Shown one piece after another: positions 17,803-27,249 of a DNA stretch of 64,000 bases. The position numbers and the translations under genes are program-made. How positions within the stretch are numbered: the stretch's first letter is position 1; each line of letters starts with the position of its first letter. The notes below the pieces were generated by a model, which was not told the DNA's origin, did not search any database, and saw only the letters and a list, made by a program, of their open reading frames with translations. The DNA comes from Hanstruepera ponticola (GTDB lineage: Bacteria; Bacteroidota; Bacteroidia; Flavobacteriales; Flavobacteriaceae): positions 248,001-312,000 of the forward strand of contig NZ_JABANC010000003.1 of assembly GCF_012931685.1 (NCBI RefSeq). Reading direction: 5' to 3'.

Positions 17803-19677
17803 ATGTGTGGAATTAACGGTATCATAGCAGCTTCGAATGACCCAAAAGGTAATTGGTCTGCCAAATTACAGCGCATGAATGCTTTAATTGAGCATCGTGG
17901 TCCTGATGATGATGGTTTTTACCATGATGATGAGGTCTATATGGCTATGAGAAGATTATCCATAATAGATTTAGAAACAGGCAAACAACCCATTTCCAAT
18001 GCGTCAAACAATATTGTTATTGTTTTTAATGGAGAAATATATAATTATAAAAAACTAAAGACATCACTCGAAAATAACGGTGTTACGTTTAAAACGAACA
18101 GTGATACTGAAGTCATTTTGAGGCTCTATGAAACATTTGGCACATCAAGTTTTAAAATGCTTGATGGTATGTTTGCTTTTAGTATCTATGATAAAACCAA
18201 AAACAAAGTTTTTATTGCTCGGGATTTTTTTGGCGAAAAGCCACTCTATTTTACCAAAAATTCAGATTTCTTTTCATGGTCATCTGAATTAAAATCTTTA
18301 GCAAGCTTACTTCATAAAAAGCCAGACATATCCAAAGAAGGGCTAAACCTATTTTTCAAACTAACATATATTCCAGCACCGTATACCATTTACAATGACA
18401 TCTATAAATTGGAAGCCAATCATTTTATCGAATTTGATCTAAAAAGTCAATCTTATCAAATTAATAGGATTAATGATATATCAACTGATAAAATAGACCT
18501 ATCATTTACCGAGGCCAAGTTAAAACTTCATGATTTGCTTATGCAAACCATAGAAAGTAGATCTGTTAGTGATGTTCCTATTGGCACATTTTTATCAGGT
18601 GGTGTCGATTCTTCAATAGTTAGTTTAGGCTTGTCAAAAATTACAGATTCAAAGATTGATACTTTCTCCATTGGTTTTGATAAATCTAGTTTTGATGAAA
18701 CTGATAAGTCTAGATTAGTTGCAAAATTGATTGGTAGTAATCATCATGAATTTATTCTAAAAGAAGATGATATTGTTGGTGATATTGATAAGGTGTTATT
18801 GAATTTTGATGAGCCTTTTGCTGATTCATCAGCACTTCCCACCTACCTTGTATCCAAAGAAACTAGCAAGTATGTTAAAGTTGCTCTAACTGGTGATGGT
18901 GGTGATGAAGTTTTTGGAGGTTACAATAAATATTACATGGGAAAGTTGAGTAGAAACTACACCCAATTTGTTCCAGAGTTAATTCATAGCAAGAGCAAAC
19001 CCATTTTAACCAAACTACTCAATACTAAAGATGATAGTAGAGGAAAACGGTTCAAGTTAAAAAAACTATTGCATGCCATTGATTACTCTGGAAATAATTA
19101 TTGGAATATTATTTCATTAGGTTTTAGCAATCCAGAAAAATTATTGAACACCTCCTATTCTTACAGCAATACATTTAGTCATTATTCACAATTTGTAGCC
19201 AAACCAAAAAATCTAAATGACTATAGAGAAATTGATCGCTTAATCAGTTTAGAAGGTGATATGCTTGTTAAAGTGGACAGAACGAGCATGTTAAACTCAC
19301 TTGAATGTAGATCTCCCTTTTTAAACAAAGCACTTTGGGAATTTTCAAATGGCTTACCAGAAAATTATTTAATGAAGAATTGGGATAAAAAGCACATCTT
19401 AAAGGAAACGTTTAAAAGTGAATTTCCCGATGGCTTTTTAGATAAGTCCAAGAAAGGGTTTGTTGTTCCTGTTGGTGATTGGCTTCGCAATAGCTTAAAA
19501 ACAGAATTAGTTAGCTATACTGAAGATGCTTTCCTTGAAGAGCAACAAATATTTCAAAAATCATATATACAACAAATAGTAAACAATCATTTGTCTGGAA
19601 AGGTTGACAACAGCTACAAAGTTTGGACATTTTACACGTTTCAAAAGTGGTATTCTAAAATATATTTAAACCTATAA
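17803..19677 (+). CDS. asnB: Asparagine synthase-like glutamine amidotransferase (copy 2)
   Basis: This 624-residue protein has Cys2 (MCGING), the glutaminase domain and a PP-loop SGGVDSS at 265-271, followed by LTGDGGDEVFGGY. All catalytic features seem intact. It differs strongly from copy 1 (13710), so the pair is not a recent duplication. It presumably amidates another carboxyl group of the polysaccharide or its precursor. The start is the second ATG-like position after the GT4 stop, chosen because Met must be followed directly by Cys. Confidence 0.88.
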   Translation: MCGINGIIAASNDPKGNWSAKLQRMNALIEHRGPDDDGFYHDDEVYMAMRRLSIIDLETGKQPISNASNNIVIVFNGEIYNYKKLKTSLENNGVTFKTNSDTEVILRLYETFGTSSFKMLDGMFAFSIYDKTKNKVFIARDFFGEKPLYFTKNSDFFSWSSELKSLASLLHKKPDISKEGLNLFFKLTYIPAPYTIYNDIYKLEANHFIEFDLKSQSYQINRINDISTDKIDLSFTEAKLKLHDLLMQTIESRSVSDVPIGTFLSGGVDSSIVSLGLSKITDSKIDTFSIGFDKSSFDETDKSRLVAKLIGSNHHEFILKEDDIVGDIDKVLLNFDEPFADSSALPTYLVSKETSKYVKVALTGDGGDEVFGGYNKYYMGKLSRNYTQFVPELIHSKSKPILTKLLNTKDDSRGKRFKLKKLLHAIDYSGNNYWNIISLGFSNPEKLLNTSYSYSNTFSHYSQFVAKPKNLNDYREIDRLISLEGDMLVKVDRTSMLNSLECRSPFLNKALWEFSNGLPENYLMKNWDKKHILKETFKSEFPDGFLDKSKKGFVVPVGDWLRNSLKTELVSYTEDAFLEEQQIFQKSYIQQIVNNHLSGKVDNSYKVWTFYTFQKWYSKIYLNL

Positions 19678-19680
19678 GCT

Positions 19681-20772
19681 ATGAAAAAGAAAATTTGCCT
19701 TGTAGGTGGTGAAGATGTCCACAAAAGAATTCAGCTTTCAAAATACCTCATTGATGCTGGTTTTAATGTTACTATTATTGGAACTAGCAAACAAGAATTT
19801 CCTAGCGACATCACATATCACTCATATAATTTAAAAAGAAATTTATCACCAATTGCCGACTATAAAACTGTTTTATGGTATAAAAACTTTTTTAAAAACA
19901 ATGAATTTGATTTAATCCACACATTTGATACCAAACCAGCATTTTTGGTGCCATTGGCACTCATGGACAGTAAAATACCCATAACCCGAACTATTACAGG
20001 TTTAGGGACTATTTTTATGTCCAAATCAATTTTAAGTAAAGCCCTACGCGTTGTTTACAAAAAAATGCATTTGAGAGTCAAGGATAGAGTCAGTAATACT
20101 GTTTTTCAAAATTTAGATGATCGCGATGTTTATTTAAAAAATAATTTGATTTCTAAATCTGGTTATGAACTAATATACAGCAGTGGTATTGAGCTTAAAG
20201 AGTTTAATCAAATTTCTCAAAGAAACAGTAAACCATTTACCTTTATTTGTGTTGCGCGATTGGTGTATGAAAAAGGTATTATCAATTTACTTGAAGCTAC
20301 AAAAAACTGTAGAGATTTAGGCTATGATTTTAAAGTGTTATTAGTAGGTCCACTTGAAGAAAACTCAAAAAGGTTAAACAGTAAAATTCTTGACGCATAT
20401 AAAGATACCGTGACTGTTTTAGGAGAAAGACATGACGTCAAAGAGTTGCTATTAAATTCTAATGCATTCATCCTTCCAACTTTTAGAGAAGGTTTTTCAA
20501 GAGTGCTATTGGAAGCTGCTGCAATAGGATTGCCTATAATCTCAACAAATGTTACTGGTGTCAGGGAGTTCGCAAGGCACAATGAAGAAGCTATCTTGAT
20601 TGAACCCAGAAATTCATCGGCATTAACTCAAGCCATGATAACACTTGCAAGTGACAAAAAACTAGCAGATAAATTAGTTGAAAATGCTTTAAAAAGGGTT
20701 GAATTGTTTGGTTTAGCAAATGTTTCCAAGCAATATATAACTATCTTTGATAAAGCTATTAACGATAATTAA
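19681..20772 (+). CDS. GT4-family glycosyltransferase, PglA/CapM-like
   Basis: The 363-residue protein differs from the other three GT4 enzymes. The N-terminus KKKICLVGGEDVHKRIQLSKYL and the segments HTFDTKPAFLVPLAL and TRTITGLGTIF resemble the PglA/CapM/EpsD group, which often adds the second sugar onto a primed undecaprenyl-diphosphate sugar. The donor-site motif is REGFSRVLLEAA. The position just before an aminotransferase and a PglC-like priming enzyme supports this. It is the last GT before those genes, three bases after the amidotransferase. Confidence 0.83.
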   Translation: MKKKICLVGGEDVHKRIQLSKYLIDAGFNVTIIGTSKQEFPSDITYHSYNLKRNLSPIADYKTVLWYKNFFKNNEFDLIHTFDTKPAFLVPLALMDSKIPITRTITGLGTIFMSKSILSKALRVVYKKMHLRVKDRVSNTVFQNLDDRDVYLKNNLISKSGYELIYSSGIELKEFNQISQRNSKPFTFICVARLVYEKGIINLLEATKNCRDLGYDFKVLLVGPLEENSKRLNSKILDAYKDTVTVLGERHDVKELLLNSNAFILPTFREGFSRVLLEAAAIGLPIISTNVTGVREFARHNEEAILIEPRNSSALTQAMITLASDKKLADKLVENALKRVELFGLANVSKQYITIFDKAINDN

Positions 20773-20773
20773 A

Positions 20774-21979
20774 ATGAAGATTCCGTTTTCACCGCCATTT
20801 ATAAATTCAACAGTTATTGATGAAGTAACTGATGCCTTAAACTCAGGTTGGATTACTACAGGACCTAAAGTTAAAAAGTTAGAAGATTTAGTGTGTTCAC
20901 ATATTGGCGTATCTAATGCTCTATGTGTAAATTCAGCAACTTCAGGACTAATATTAACGCTTAAGTGGTATGGTATTGGTAAAGGAGATGAAGTCATTAT
21001 TCCGGCTTACACCTATGCAGCTACGGCATTAGCTGTAATTCATGTTGGAGCTACTCCAATTATGGTGGATGTCAATGAAGATTTTAATATTTCAGTTAAA
21101 AAAATTGAACAGGTTATCTCGCCAAAAACCAAAGCCATAATACCTGTTGATTTTGCTGGTTGGCCATGTGACTATGAAGAGTTACATAAATTGATAAATA
21201 ACAAAAAGAATATTTTTAAGCCGCAAAATGACAACCAAGAAAAACTGAACAGAATATTACTTGTCTCGGATTCGGCGCATGCCATAGGAGCAAAATATTT
21301 TGGAAATTATATTGGGCTTACAGCTGACCTGACAGTATTTTCATTTCATGCAGTAAAAAATGTGACAACTGCCGAAGGTGGAGTGATTTGCATAAATTTA
21401 CCTAAACCTTTTGAAAATAAAGATGAATATAATTACTTACGCTGCTATGCATTAAACGGTCAAACCAAAGATGCTTTCACAAAATCAAAAGCTGGCGGAT
21501 GGAAGTATGATATTATTTATCCAGGTTTAAAGATAAATATGCCAGATGTTTTAGCTGCCATTGGCGTTGCGCAATTACCTAGTTACTTTTCAAACATTTT
21601 AAAAGAGCGAGAAAATATTTATCAGTTTTATCATGACGCTTTTAAAAATAAAGCGTGGGCAATACTACCACCTTTTAAAAGTGACACGAAAGTTTCCTCT
21701 TGTCATTTATATGCTTTAAGGATAAAAAATATTTCTGAAGAAACACGTGATAAAATTATTGAAAGTATAACTGAAACAGGAGTTGCAGTAAACGTACATT
21801 TTCAGCCGTTACCGTTGCTTACAGTATTTAAAAACATGGGATATAAAATTTCTGATTATCCCATTTCTTACAATAATTACAAATCTGAAATATCACTCCC
21901 TATTTACCCACAACTATCAGAAAAGGAATTATCATACATCATCAAATCAGTTATATATTCGGTTGAGTCACATCTATGA
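20774..21979 (+). CDS. DegT/DnrJ/EryC1-family PLP sugar aminotransferase
   Basis: The 401-residue protein begins MKIPFSPPFINSTVIDEV and has the family core GWITTGPKVKKLE, a Thr/Ser-rich SATSGL phosphate loop and the Schiff-base Lys K195 in SFHAVKNVTTAEGG. It should transfer an amino group, usually from glutamate, to a UDP-4-keto-sugar. The start is ATG 20774, just after the previous stop; an upstream in-frame start at 20747 would overlap that gene. It ends in ATGA overlap with the priming transferase. A second, divergent family member lies at 26107. Confidence 0.88.
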   Translation: MKIPFSPPFINSTVIDEVTDALNSGWITTGPKVKKLEDLVCSHIGVSNALCVNSATSGLILTLKWYGIGKGDEVIIPAYTYAATALAVIHVGATPIMVDVNEDFNISVKKIEQVISPKTKAIIPVDFAGWPCDYEELHKLINNKKNIFKPQNDNQEKLNRILLVSDSAHAIGAKYFGNYIGLTADLTVFSFHAVKNVTTAEGGVICINLPKPFENKDEYNYLRCYALNGQTKDAFTKSKAGGWKYDIIYPGLKINMPDVLAAIGVAQLPSYFSNILKERENIYQFYHDAFKNKAWAILPPFKSDTKVSSCHLYALRIKNISEETRDKIIESITETGVAVNVHFQPLPLLTVFKNMGYKISDYPISYNNYKSEISLPIYPQLSEKELSYIIKSVIYSVESHL

Positions 21980-22566
21980 TAAAACGTTTATTTGATATCG
22001 TGTTTTCTTTAATAGGTTTAATTTTATTATTACCTTTACTATTAATAATAGCACTTATAATAATAGTAGAATCTAAAGGTTCTGTTTTTTACAAACAAGT
22101 TAGGGTTGGTAAAGACAATACGAATTTTAAGATTTTCAAATTCAGAACCATGTTTGTTGGCTCTGATAAAAAAGGTCTGCTAACAGTTGGTAACAAAGAC
22201 CCTAGAGTTACCATAACTGGATATTTCTTGAGGAAATATAAGCTGGACGAACTCCCTCAATTAATTAATGTATTACTTGGTAATATGAGCTTTGTTGGTC
22301 CAAGACCTGAAGTTAGGCATTATGTAAATTTTTATTCTAAAGATGATTTAATCATATTAACTGTTAAACCTGGTATTACTGATTATGCATCTATATACTT
22401 TAGAAATGAAGTTGAAATTTTAAAAGCATCTGATAACCCAGAAAAACTTTACATAGAGCAAATATTACCAAAGAAAATTGCTTTGAATAAACAATATATT
22501 GAAAACAACAGCCTGTTTACAGATATAAAAATTATTTTAAAAACTATTTTAACCATCATTTCATAA
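21976..22566 (+). CDS. PglC-type initiating sugar-phosphate transferase
   Basis: A small 196-residue bacterial sugar transferase. One N-terminal re-entrant membrane segment (about 8-32) is followed by QVRVGKDNTNFKIFKFRTM, then KLDELPQLINVLLGNMSFVGPRPE with the catalytic acidic pair. Short members without extra helices are of the PglC kind: they transfer a sugar-1-phosphate from a UDP-sugar to undecaprenyl phosphate to start the lipid-linked unit. It overlaps the aminotransferase gene by four bases and the deacetylase gene by one. The usual PglD acetyltransferase is absent here. Confidence 0.9.
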   Translation: MIKRLFDIVFSLIGLILLLPLLLIIALIIIVESKGSVFYKQVRVGKDNTNFKIFKFRTMFVGSDKKGLLTVGNKDPRVTITGYFLRKYKLDELPQLINVLLGNMSFVGPRPEVRHYVNFYSKDDLIILTVKPGITDYASIYFRNEVEILKASDNPEKLYIEQILPKKIALNKQYIENNSLFTDIKIILKTILTIIS

Positions 22567-23555
22567 TGAGTCCAACCAATGGTTATTTTATTGTTTCACT
22601 TGACTTCGAATTATTTTGGGGACTTTTTGATGTCAAAAAAATAAGTGATTACGAGAAAAACCTACTCAATGTTCGCAAAGTTATTCCAAGACTGCTTGAT
22701 CTGGCAGATAGTTATGATGTTAAATTGAGTTTTGCTGCTATAGGTTTCTTATTTGCAAAAAATAAAGAAGAGTTGTTAGATTCATTCCCTGATTTAAAAC
22801 CAACTTATGAAAACTCTACCTTCAATCCTTACAAGCTTATTGATAATGTTGGAAAAAACGAAGAAGATGATCCATTTCATTATGCAAATTCATTAATCAA
22901 ACTAATACAAGCTCGAGAATCCCATGAAATTGCCAGTCATACGTTTAGTCATTATTACGTTAATGAATCTGGCCAAACTTTAGAACAATTTGATGCTGAT
23001 TTAAAAGCTGCTGTTTCTATTGCAAACAAGAATAATATTTCTCTTTCCAGTATTGTTTTTCCTAGAAATCAAATTAATACTGATTATTTAGAAATATGCA
23101 AAAAATATGGTATTACGTGTTACAGAGGTACCGAAAAACATTGGATGTTTAATACTCAGAATACTAAAACACTCAGTAGTCCTGCTCATAAAGCTTTTAG
23201 GCTTTTGGATGCCTATTTTAATCTATCTGGCTACAATACCTATAAAATATCTGAAGTTAAAAATGATTCAGGTATCATCAACATTCCATCAAGTAAGTTT
23301 TTCAGACCCTATAACAAAACATTAGGTTTTATGGAGCCCATGCGCATTACAAGAATAAAAAAAGGATTAGCCTATGCAGCCACCAAGAAAGAAGTATATC
23401 ATATCTGGTGGCATCCGCACAATTTTGGTAGTAATATTGAAGAGAATTTCAATAATTTAGAAGAAATTTTCAAACATTATAAAACTCTTAATTCTGAATT
23501 TAATTTCAAATCTGAAACCATGAAAGGTCTAGCAACCAAAATTCGCCATTCTTAA
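22566..23555 (+). CDS. Polysaccharide deacetylase-family protein
   Basis: The 329-residue protein has a NodB-like fold: D13/E15 in FIVSLDFELFWG, then SHTFSHYY with metal-binding H125 and H129, and near the end WWHPHNFG. The family removes N- or O-acetyl groups from sugars, and cytoplasmic members act on lipid-linked intermediates. There is no signal peptide, so it is probably cytoplasmic. It starts one base into the stop codon of the priming transferase gene. Its stop codon shares the palindrome TTAA with that of the opposite-strand neighbour. Confidence 0.83.
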   Translation: MSPTNGYFIVSLDFELFWGLFDVKKISDYEKNLLNVRKVIPRLLDLADSYDVKLSFAAIGFLFAKNKEELLDSFPDLKPTYENSTFNPYKLIDNVGKNEEDDPFHYANSLIKLIQARESHEIASHTFSHYYVNESGQTLEQFDADLKAAVSIANKNNISLSSIVFPRNQINTDYLEICKKYGITCYRGTEKHWMFNTQNTKTLSSPAHKAFRLLDAYFNLSGYNTYKISEVKNDSGIINIPSSKFFRPYNKTLGFMEPMRITRIKKGLAYAATKKEVYHIWWHPHNFGSNIEENFNNLEEIFKHYKTLNSEFNFKSETMKGLATKIRHS

Positions 23556-24526
23556 GCCAGTTTATGTCTTAATTTCCAGTACCAAGTATTTAAGTTTTTC
23601 TCTCTTAAAAATTGTTTGAACTTAAAATAATTAGAGAGTATATAGGCTATTAAATTAGCTCCTTTAGATTTAGAGTCATAAATTATATGCACATCAAACA
23701 GGTATGATTGATCAATAAACCTTTTTTTGTAAGCCTGATTTCCTTTAGAAAAATCAAAAACCTTGTAATTGGATTTTATGCTCCATTCTAACAATTTCAA
23801 TAACTCCAAAACGCCCAGACTATAGCTTTTATAATTGATATCAAATGCTTTTACAGCACCAATAATTGAGGATTCCGAAATAAACGCTAAAGAAATAGCA
23901 CCTATTTTATCATCAATACAAATTGTATTTAAAATAGCTCTTTTTTCTTTTAGCATTTGATAAGTCAAATCATGATAAAACGACCATTTCATTAAAATAT
24001 CATTTTCTAAACCTAAATCATCAAAACGGTTTTCTAGAAGTAATTTAAACTGCAGCATAATGTCCAAATACGTTTCATAGGAAACGCTCTCGTCATAAAC
24101 GTTGTAGGAAACCGAATGATTCTTCTCCAATTTATTGAAGTAATTCCTAAACTTGCCTCTGCTTTTTGAATTGAATTTTTGCTTTAAAAAGAAGTCTATA
24201 TCCTCATATGCCTCAATATCTAACGAATAACCTTTGTATTGCTTAATTTTTTTTAGCCTAATTCTTGGGTCATCTATCTTAATTTGATGATAACTTGGCA
24301 CATCATATATCAATAAAACCTTATTTTTAAGAACATCCACATCATTTGCTAGTTGATATGTGATACCATTGGTCATGTTTTTTCCGAAGTTGATAAACAA
24401 GGGAAACCAATTATTTTTAAAAAACTTTAATTTAGTAATACAGTTAAAACTTGTAACGATTTTATTATCAATAAAATGCTTTTTCCATACATCCTGGTAA
24501 GTATCACTAATAAAGGGATTACTCAT
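23552..24526 (-). CDS. FemAB/GNAT-like acyl- or aminoacyltransferase (Acetyltransf_6 type), copy A
   Basis: A 324-residue protein on the opposite strand to the locus. The C-terminal half holds FDFSKGNQAYKKRF, the D-F-x2-G-x3-Y-K signature of the BioF2-like/Acetyltransf_6 GNAT group, and SKSRGKFRNYFNKLE mid-protein. It is a clear paralogue of the neighbour at 24519. Such proteins in polysaccharide loci transfer acyl or amino-acid groups to sugars. The start is ATG 24526; it overlaps the upstream gene by 8 bp. It is convergent with and overlaps the deacetylase gene by 4 bp. Confidence 0.8.
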   Translation of the reverse strand: MSNPFISDTYQDVWKKHFIDNKIVTSFNCITKLKFFKNNWFPLFINFGKNMTNGITYQLANDVDVLKNKVLLIYDVPSYHQIKIDDPRIRLKKIKQYKGYSLDIEAYEDIDFFLKQKFNSKSRGKFRNYFNKLEKNHSVSYNVYDESVSYETYLDIMLQFKLLLENRFDDLGLENDILMKWSFYHDLTYQMLKEKRAILNTICIDDKIGAISLAFISESSIIGAVKAFDINYKSYSLGVLELLKLLEWSIKSNYKVFDFSKGNQAYKKRFIDQSYLFDVHIIYDSKSKGANLIAYILSNYFKFKQFLREKNLNTWYWKLRHKLA

Positions 24527-25760
24527 CAATAAAAATTTTTAAAATTTGGTCCTTTCCTTTGACGTAATATAAGGTTTCGTCACATTTAAATAATTTTAGT
24601 TCACTAACTTTTTTAGGGTTCATATATAAAAAATCATAAAGTGCTTTACGCAGTGACATCATTGCATCAGATTGCAAATTAACTAATTCCAATTTTTCAA
24701 ATTCTGGAACTACTTCGTTTACTGTTTCTACGTTAAATGGCTTAAATTCAATGCTTTTTGATTTGTAGTTTGGAAATATTTTATGCTTGTAATAGTGATA
24801 TTTCTCATTAAACTTTCTTTCTCGAAAGATACGCTTCAAGTTAAAATAATGTTGCATTAGTTTTGCAGTCAAAATACTTTTTATAGATTTTGTGTCATAG
24901 AGAATGTGAAAATTGGTGTCATAAGTACTATCACTCCACCTTTTTTTATAGTCAAAGTCCCCTTGTGTATAATCAAATAATTGCAACTTATTTTCAAAAC
25001 TCCATTCCAACATTTTTAAAATAGTAGTATGACCTATATTAAATCTATAAAAATCAATATCAAAAACAGTTAGGGCTTCAATCAAAATCTTATTAAAATG
25101 ATAACTAAACGTAATCCCAATAGGCTTTTCATCACAATAGATTACAAAGAGAGATGCTGTTTTTTCATTTATCATGTTGTAAGCCAACTCACAATAATAA
25201 CGCCACAATTCGGGCTGTAATTCACCACAGGGCTCACCTTTTTCATTATAGCGTTTTTCTAGAAGGCTGTAAAATACTCTAAATATATTATCGAAATCAG
25301 TTTTCAGAATGTTACCATAATACATTTTATAATCAACCTGAAAACATGATTCCAATCTATTAATATTTCGTCTAAACTTGGAGCGTGAATTTGATTTGTA
25401 AATGGTTTTTAGATAGTCATCAAGCGACTCATATTTTTCAACATTTGTAGTATATCCCTCGTATTGAAATACCTTTTTTAATTTAAGCCTGGTTCCTTTT
25501 GGCTTCTCAATATGATGATAAGTGGGTAAATCTCTTATTAAAAATGTTTTCCCCTTAAAATCATCAAAATCACCGTCAGTCAGTTCATAAGTTATACCGT
25601 TAGTTAAATTTCTACCAACATTGATGTAATAAGGAAAAAACTGATGTTTAACAAAGCTGATTTTATTTATGAAACGGAAAGTGAATACAGGTAATGAACC
25701 GTTAAAATGCTTGTTCCATATTTTCACAAAAGTTTGAGAAGCAAATGGGTTTTTAGACAT
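24519..25760 (-). CDS. FemAB/GNAT-like acyl- or aminoacyltransferase, copy B with C-terminal extension
   Basis: The 413-residue protein aligns over its first 310 residues with copy A. Shared motifs include NPFASQTF/NPFISDTY, GRNLTNGITYEL/GKNMTNGITYQL and the signature FDYTQGDFDYKKRW. It adds about 90 residues at the C-terminus that I do not recognise. The pair arose by tandem duplication followed by strong divergence. They sit inside the polysaccharide locus but on the other strand, so they need their own promoter in 25761-26106. The substrate is unknown; a cell-surface acylation role is an inference from context. Confidence 0.78.
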   Translation of the reverse strand: MSKNPFASQTFVKIWNKHFNGSLPVFTFRFINKISFVKHQFFPYYINVGRNLTNGITYELTDGDFDDFKGKTFLIRDLPTYHHIEKPKGTRLKLKKVFQYEGYTTNVEKYESLDDYLKTIYKSNSRSKFRRNINRLESCFQVDYKMYYGNILKTDFDNIFRVFYSLLEKRYNEKGEPCGELQPELWRYYCELAYNMINEKTASLFVIYCDEKPIGITFSYHFNKILIEALTVFDIDFYRFNIGHTTILKMLEWSFENKLQLFDYTQGDFDYKKRWSDSTYDTNFHILYDTKSIKSILTAKLMQHYFNLKRIFRERKFNEKYHYYKHKIFPNYKSKSIEFKPFNVETVNEVVPEFEKLELVNLQSDAMMSLRKALYDFLYMNPKKVSELKLFKCDETLYYVKGKDQILKIFIDE

Positions 25761-26106
25761 TATTGGTTTTAATTTAAAATAAAATTAGCATTTTAAATTC
25801 AGAATTTAGAAATGATTACACTTTTTTAGACGTAACAAAAAAAATACAATACGAAAGGCACTTTGACCATTTAAAAATGCTGAAGCAAAACTTAAAGCGA
25901 TTAGATTCTAAAAATCGCTTTAAATCTAAATGAAACATAAAATTGATTACTTTTAGTTTTTATTTCAAATCTTAATTTTTGTGCGACAAAGTGTTGAAAA
26001 CAAAGGATTAAGTATGATATGACTATCAATGAAAAATCAAAAATCGTAGAAATTAGTTATTTATCGTATTTATTTGATGAATCTTATTTAAACCTAGATA
26101 TTTACT
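25761..26106. other. Intergenic region with hairpin, 346 bp
   Basis: This AT-rich spacer lies between the leftward GNAT-like pair and the rightward second half of the polysaccharide locus. It holds an 11-bp perfect inverted repeat (25892-25923) and a 31-codon frame (26019-26114) whose end overlaps the start of the next gene by 8 bp. No clear -7 box was found for the rightward operon (a TA-N3-TTTG variant lies near 25975). Confidence 0.5.
25892..25923. repeat. 11-bp inverted repeat
   Basis: Arms TTAAAGCGATT (25892-25902) and AATCGCTTTAA (25913-25923) are separated by 10 nt. There is no T-run, so it is not a standard terminator. It could be an operator for a dimeric regulator or an RNA hairpin in a long leader of the operon starting at 26107. 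Confidence 0.45.
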
Positions 26107-27249
26107 ATGATTAAAAATGCTGAAAAATTGAATTCTAGAATATGGCTATCTGCACCACATATGAGTGGTTATGAAGATGAATTTATAAAAAAAGCATTTG
26201 AATCTAATTGGATTGCACCTTTGGGTCCTAATTTAGAAGGTTTTGAAAAAGATATTGAAACTTTTTTAGGTCACCAATCGCAAGTTGTAGCATTAAACTC
26301 TGGAACAGCAGCCATTCATTTAGCATTGGTTTTACTAAATATTGGCAAAGGAGACGAGGTTATTTGTCAAACAAAAACATTTGTAGCATCAGTTAATCCA
26401 GTCACATATGTTGGTGCCACACCAGTTTTTGTAGATAGCGAAAGTGAGACATGGAACATGAGTCCAGAATTACTTGAAAAAGCAATAAAAGATCGTTTAA
26501 AAAAAGGAAAGAAACCTAAAGCAATAATAATAATCAACCTATACGGCATGCCATATCACGTGGATCGCATACAAGAATTATCAGAGCAATATCAGATTCC
26601 TGTAATTGAAGATAGTGCTGAAGCTTTGGGTAGTAAATATAAAGGTAAGCCTTGTGGTACTTTTGGAGACCTCTCTATTCTATCGTTCAATGGCAATAAA
26701 ATTATCACAACATCTGGAGGTGGTGCTCTAATATCAAAAAGTGAGCAAATAAAAGACAAGGCTATTTTTTTAGCCACACAAGCCAAAAATCCTGGAGTGG
26801 AATATTCGCATTCCGAAACTGGTTACAATTATAGGATGTCTAACATTCTTGCTGGAATTGGTAGAGGTCAAATGAAAGTGCTGGAGGACTATGTTGAGTT
26901 AAGAAGAAGAAATTTTGACTATTATTTTGACGCACTTAAGGATATCAATGAAATTATATTTTTAAAAGAACCAATCAATTATTATTCTAATCGCTGGTTA
27001 ACTTGTGTCTTATTGGAAACAAATAAAATGAGAAATGATTTATTAAAATTATTATCTGACAATAATATTGAAGCAAGACCATCATGGAAACCAATGCATC
27101 AACAAGAATTATTTAAATCATTTCCAAAATACTTAAATGGTCAAGCAGATAAGCTTTATGAAAGAGGTCTTTGCTTACCTAGCGGTTCTAGTTTAACTAA
27201 AGACGATTTATTAAAAATAACAACACTAATTAAAAGCTATTTTGAATAA
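26107..27249 (+). CDS. DegT/PglE-like PLP sugar aminotransferase
   Basis: The 380-residue protein carries WLSAPHMSGYE, the characteristic start of PglE/LegC-type UDP-4-keto-sugar aminotransferases. It also has NSGTAAIHLAL for phosphate binding and Schiff-base Lys K198 in SFNGNKIITTSGGG. Together with the PglF-like gene overlapping its end by 8 bp, it would turn a UDP-4-keto-6-deoxy-GlcNAc into an amino sugar. It is first of four genes (26107-32302). The start follows the N-terminal pattern of the family. Confidence 0.88.
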   Translation: MIKNAEKLNSRIWLSAPHMSGYEDEFIKKAFESNWIAPLGPNLEGFEKDIETFLGHQSQVVALNSGTAAIHLALVLLNIGKGDEVICQTKTFVASVNPVTYVGATPVFVDSESETWNMSPELLEKAIKDRLKKGKKPKAIIIINLYGMPYHVDRIQELSEQYQIPVIEDSAEALGSKYKGKPCGTFGDLSILSFNGNKIITTSGGGALISKSEQIKDKAIFLATQAKNPGVEYSHSETGYNYRMSNILAGIGRGQMKVLEDYVELRRRNFDYYFDALKDINEIIFLKEPINYYSNRWLTCVLLETNKMRNDLLKLLSDNNIEARPSWKPMHQQELFKSFPKYLNGQADKLYERGLCLPSGSSLTKDDLLKITTLIKSYFE

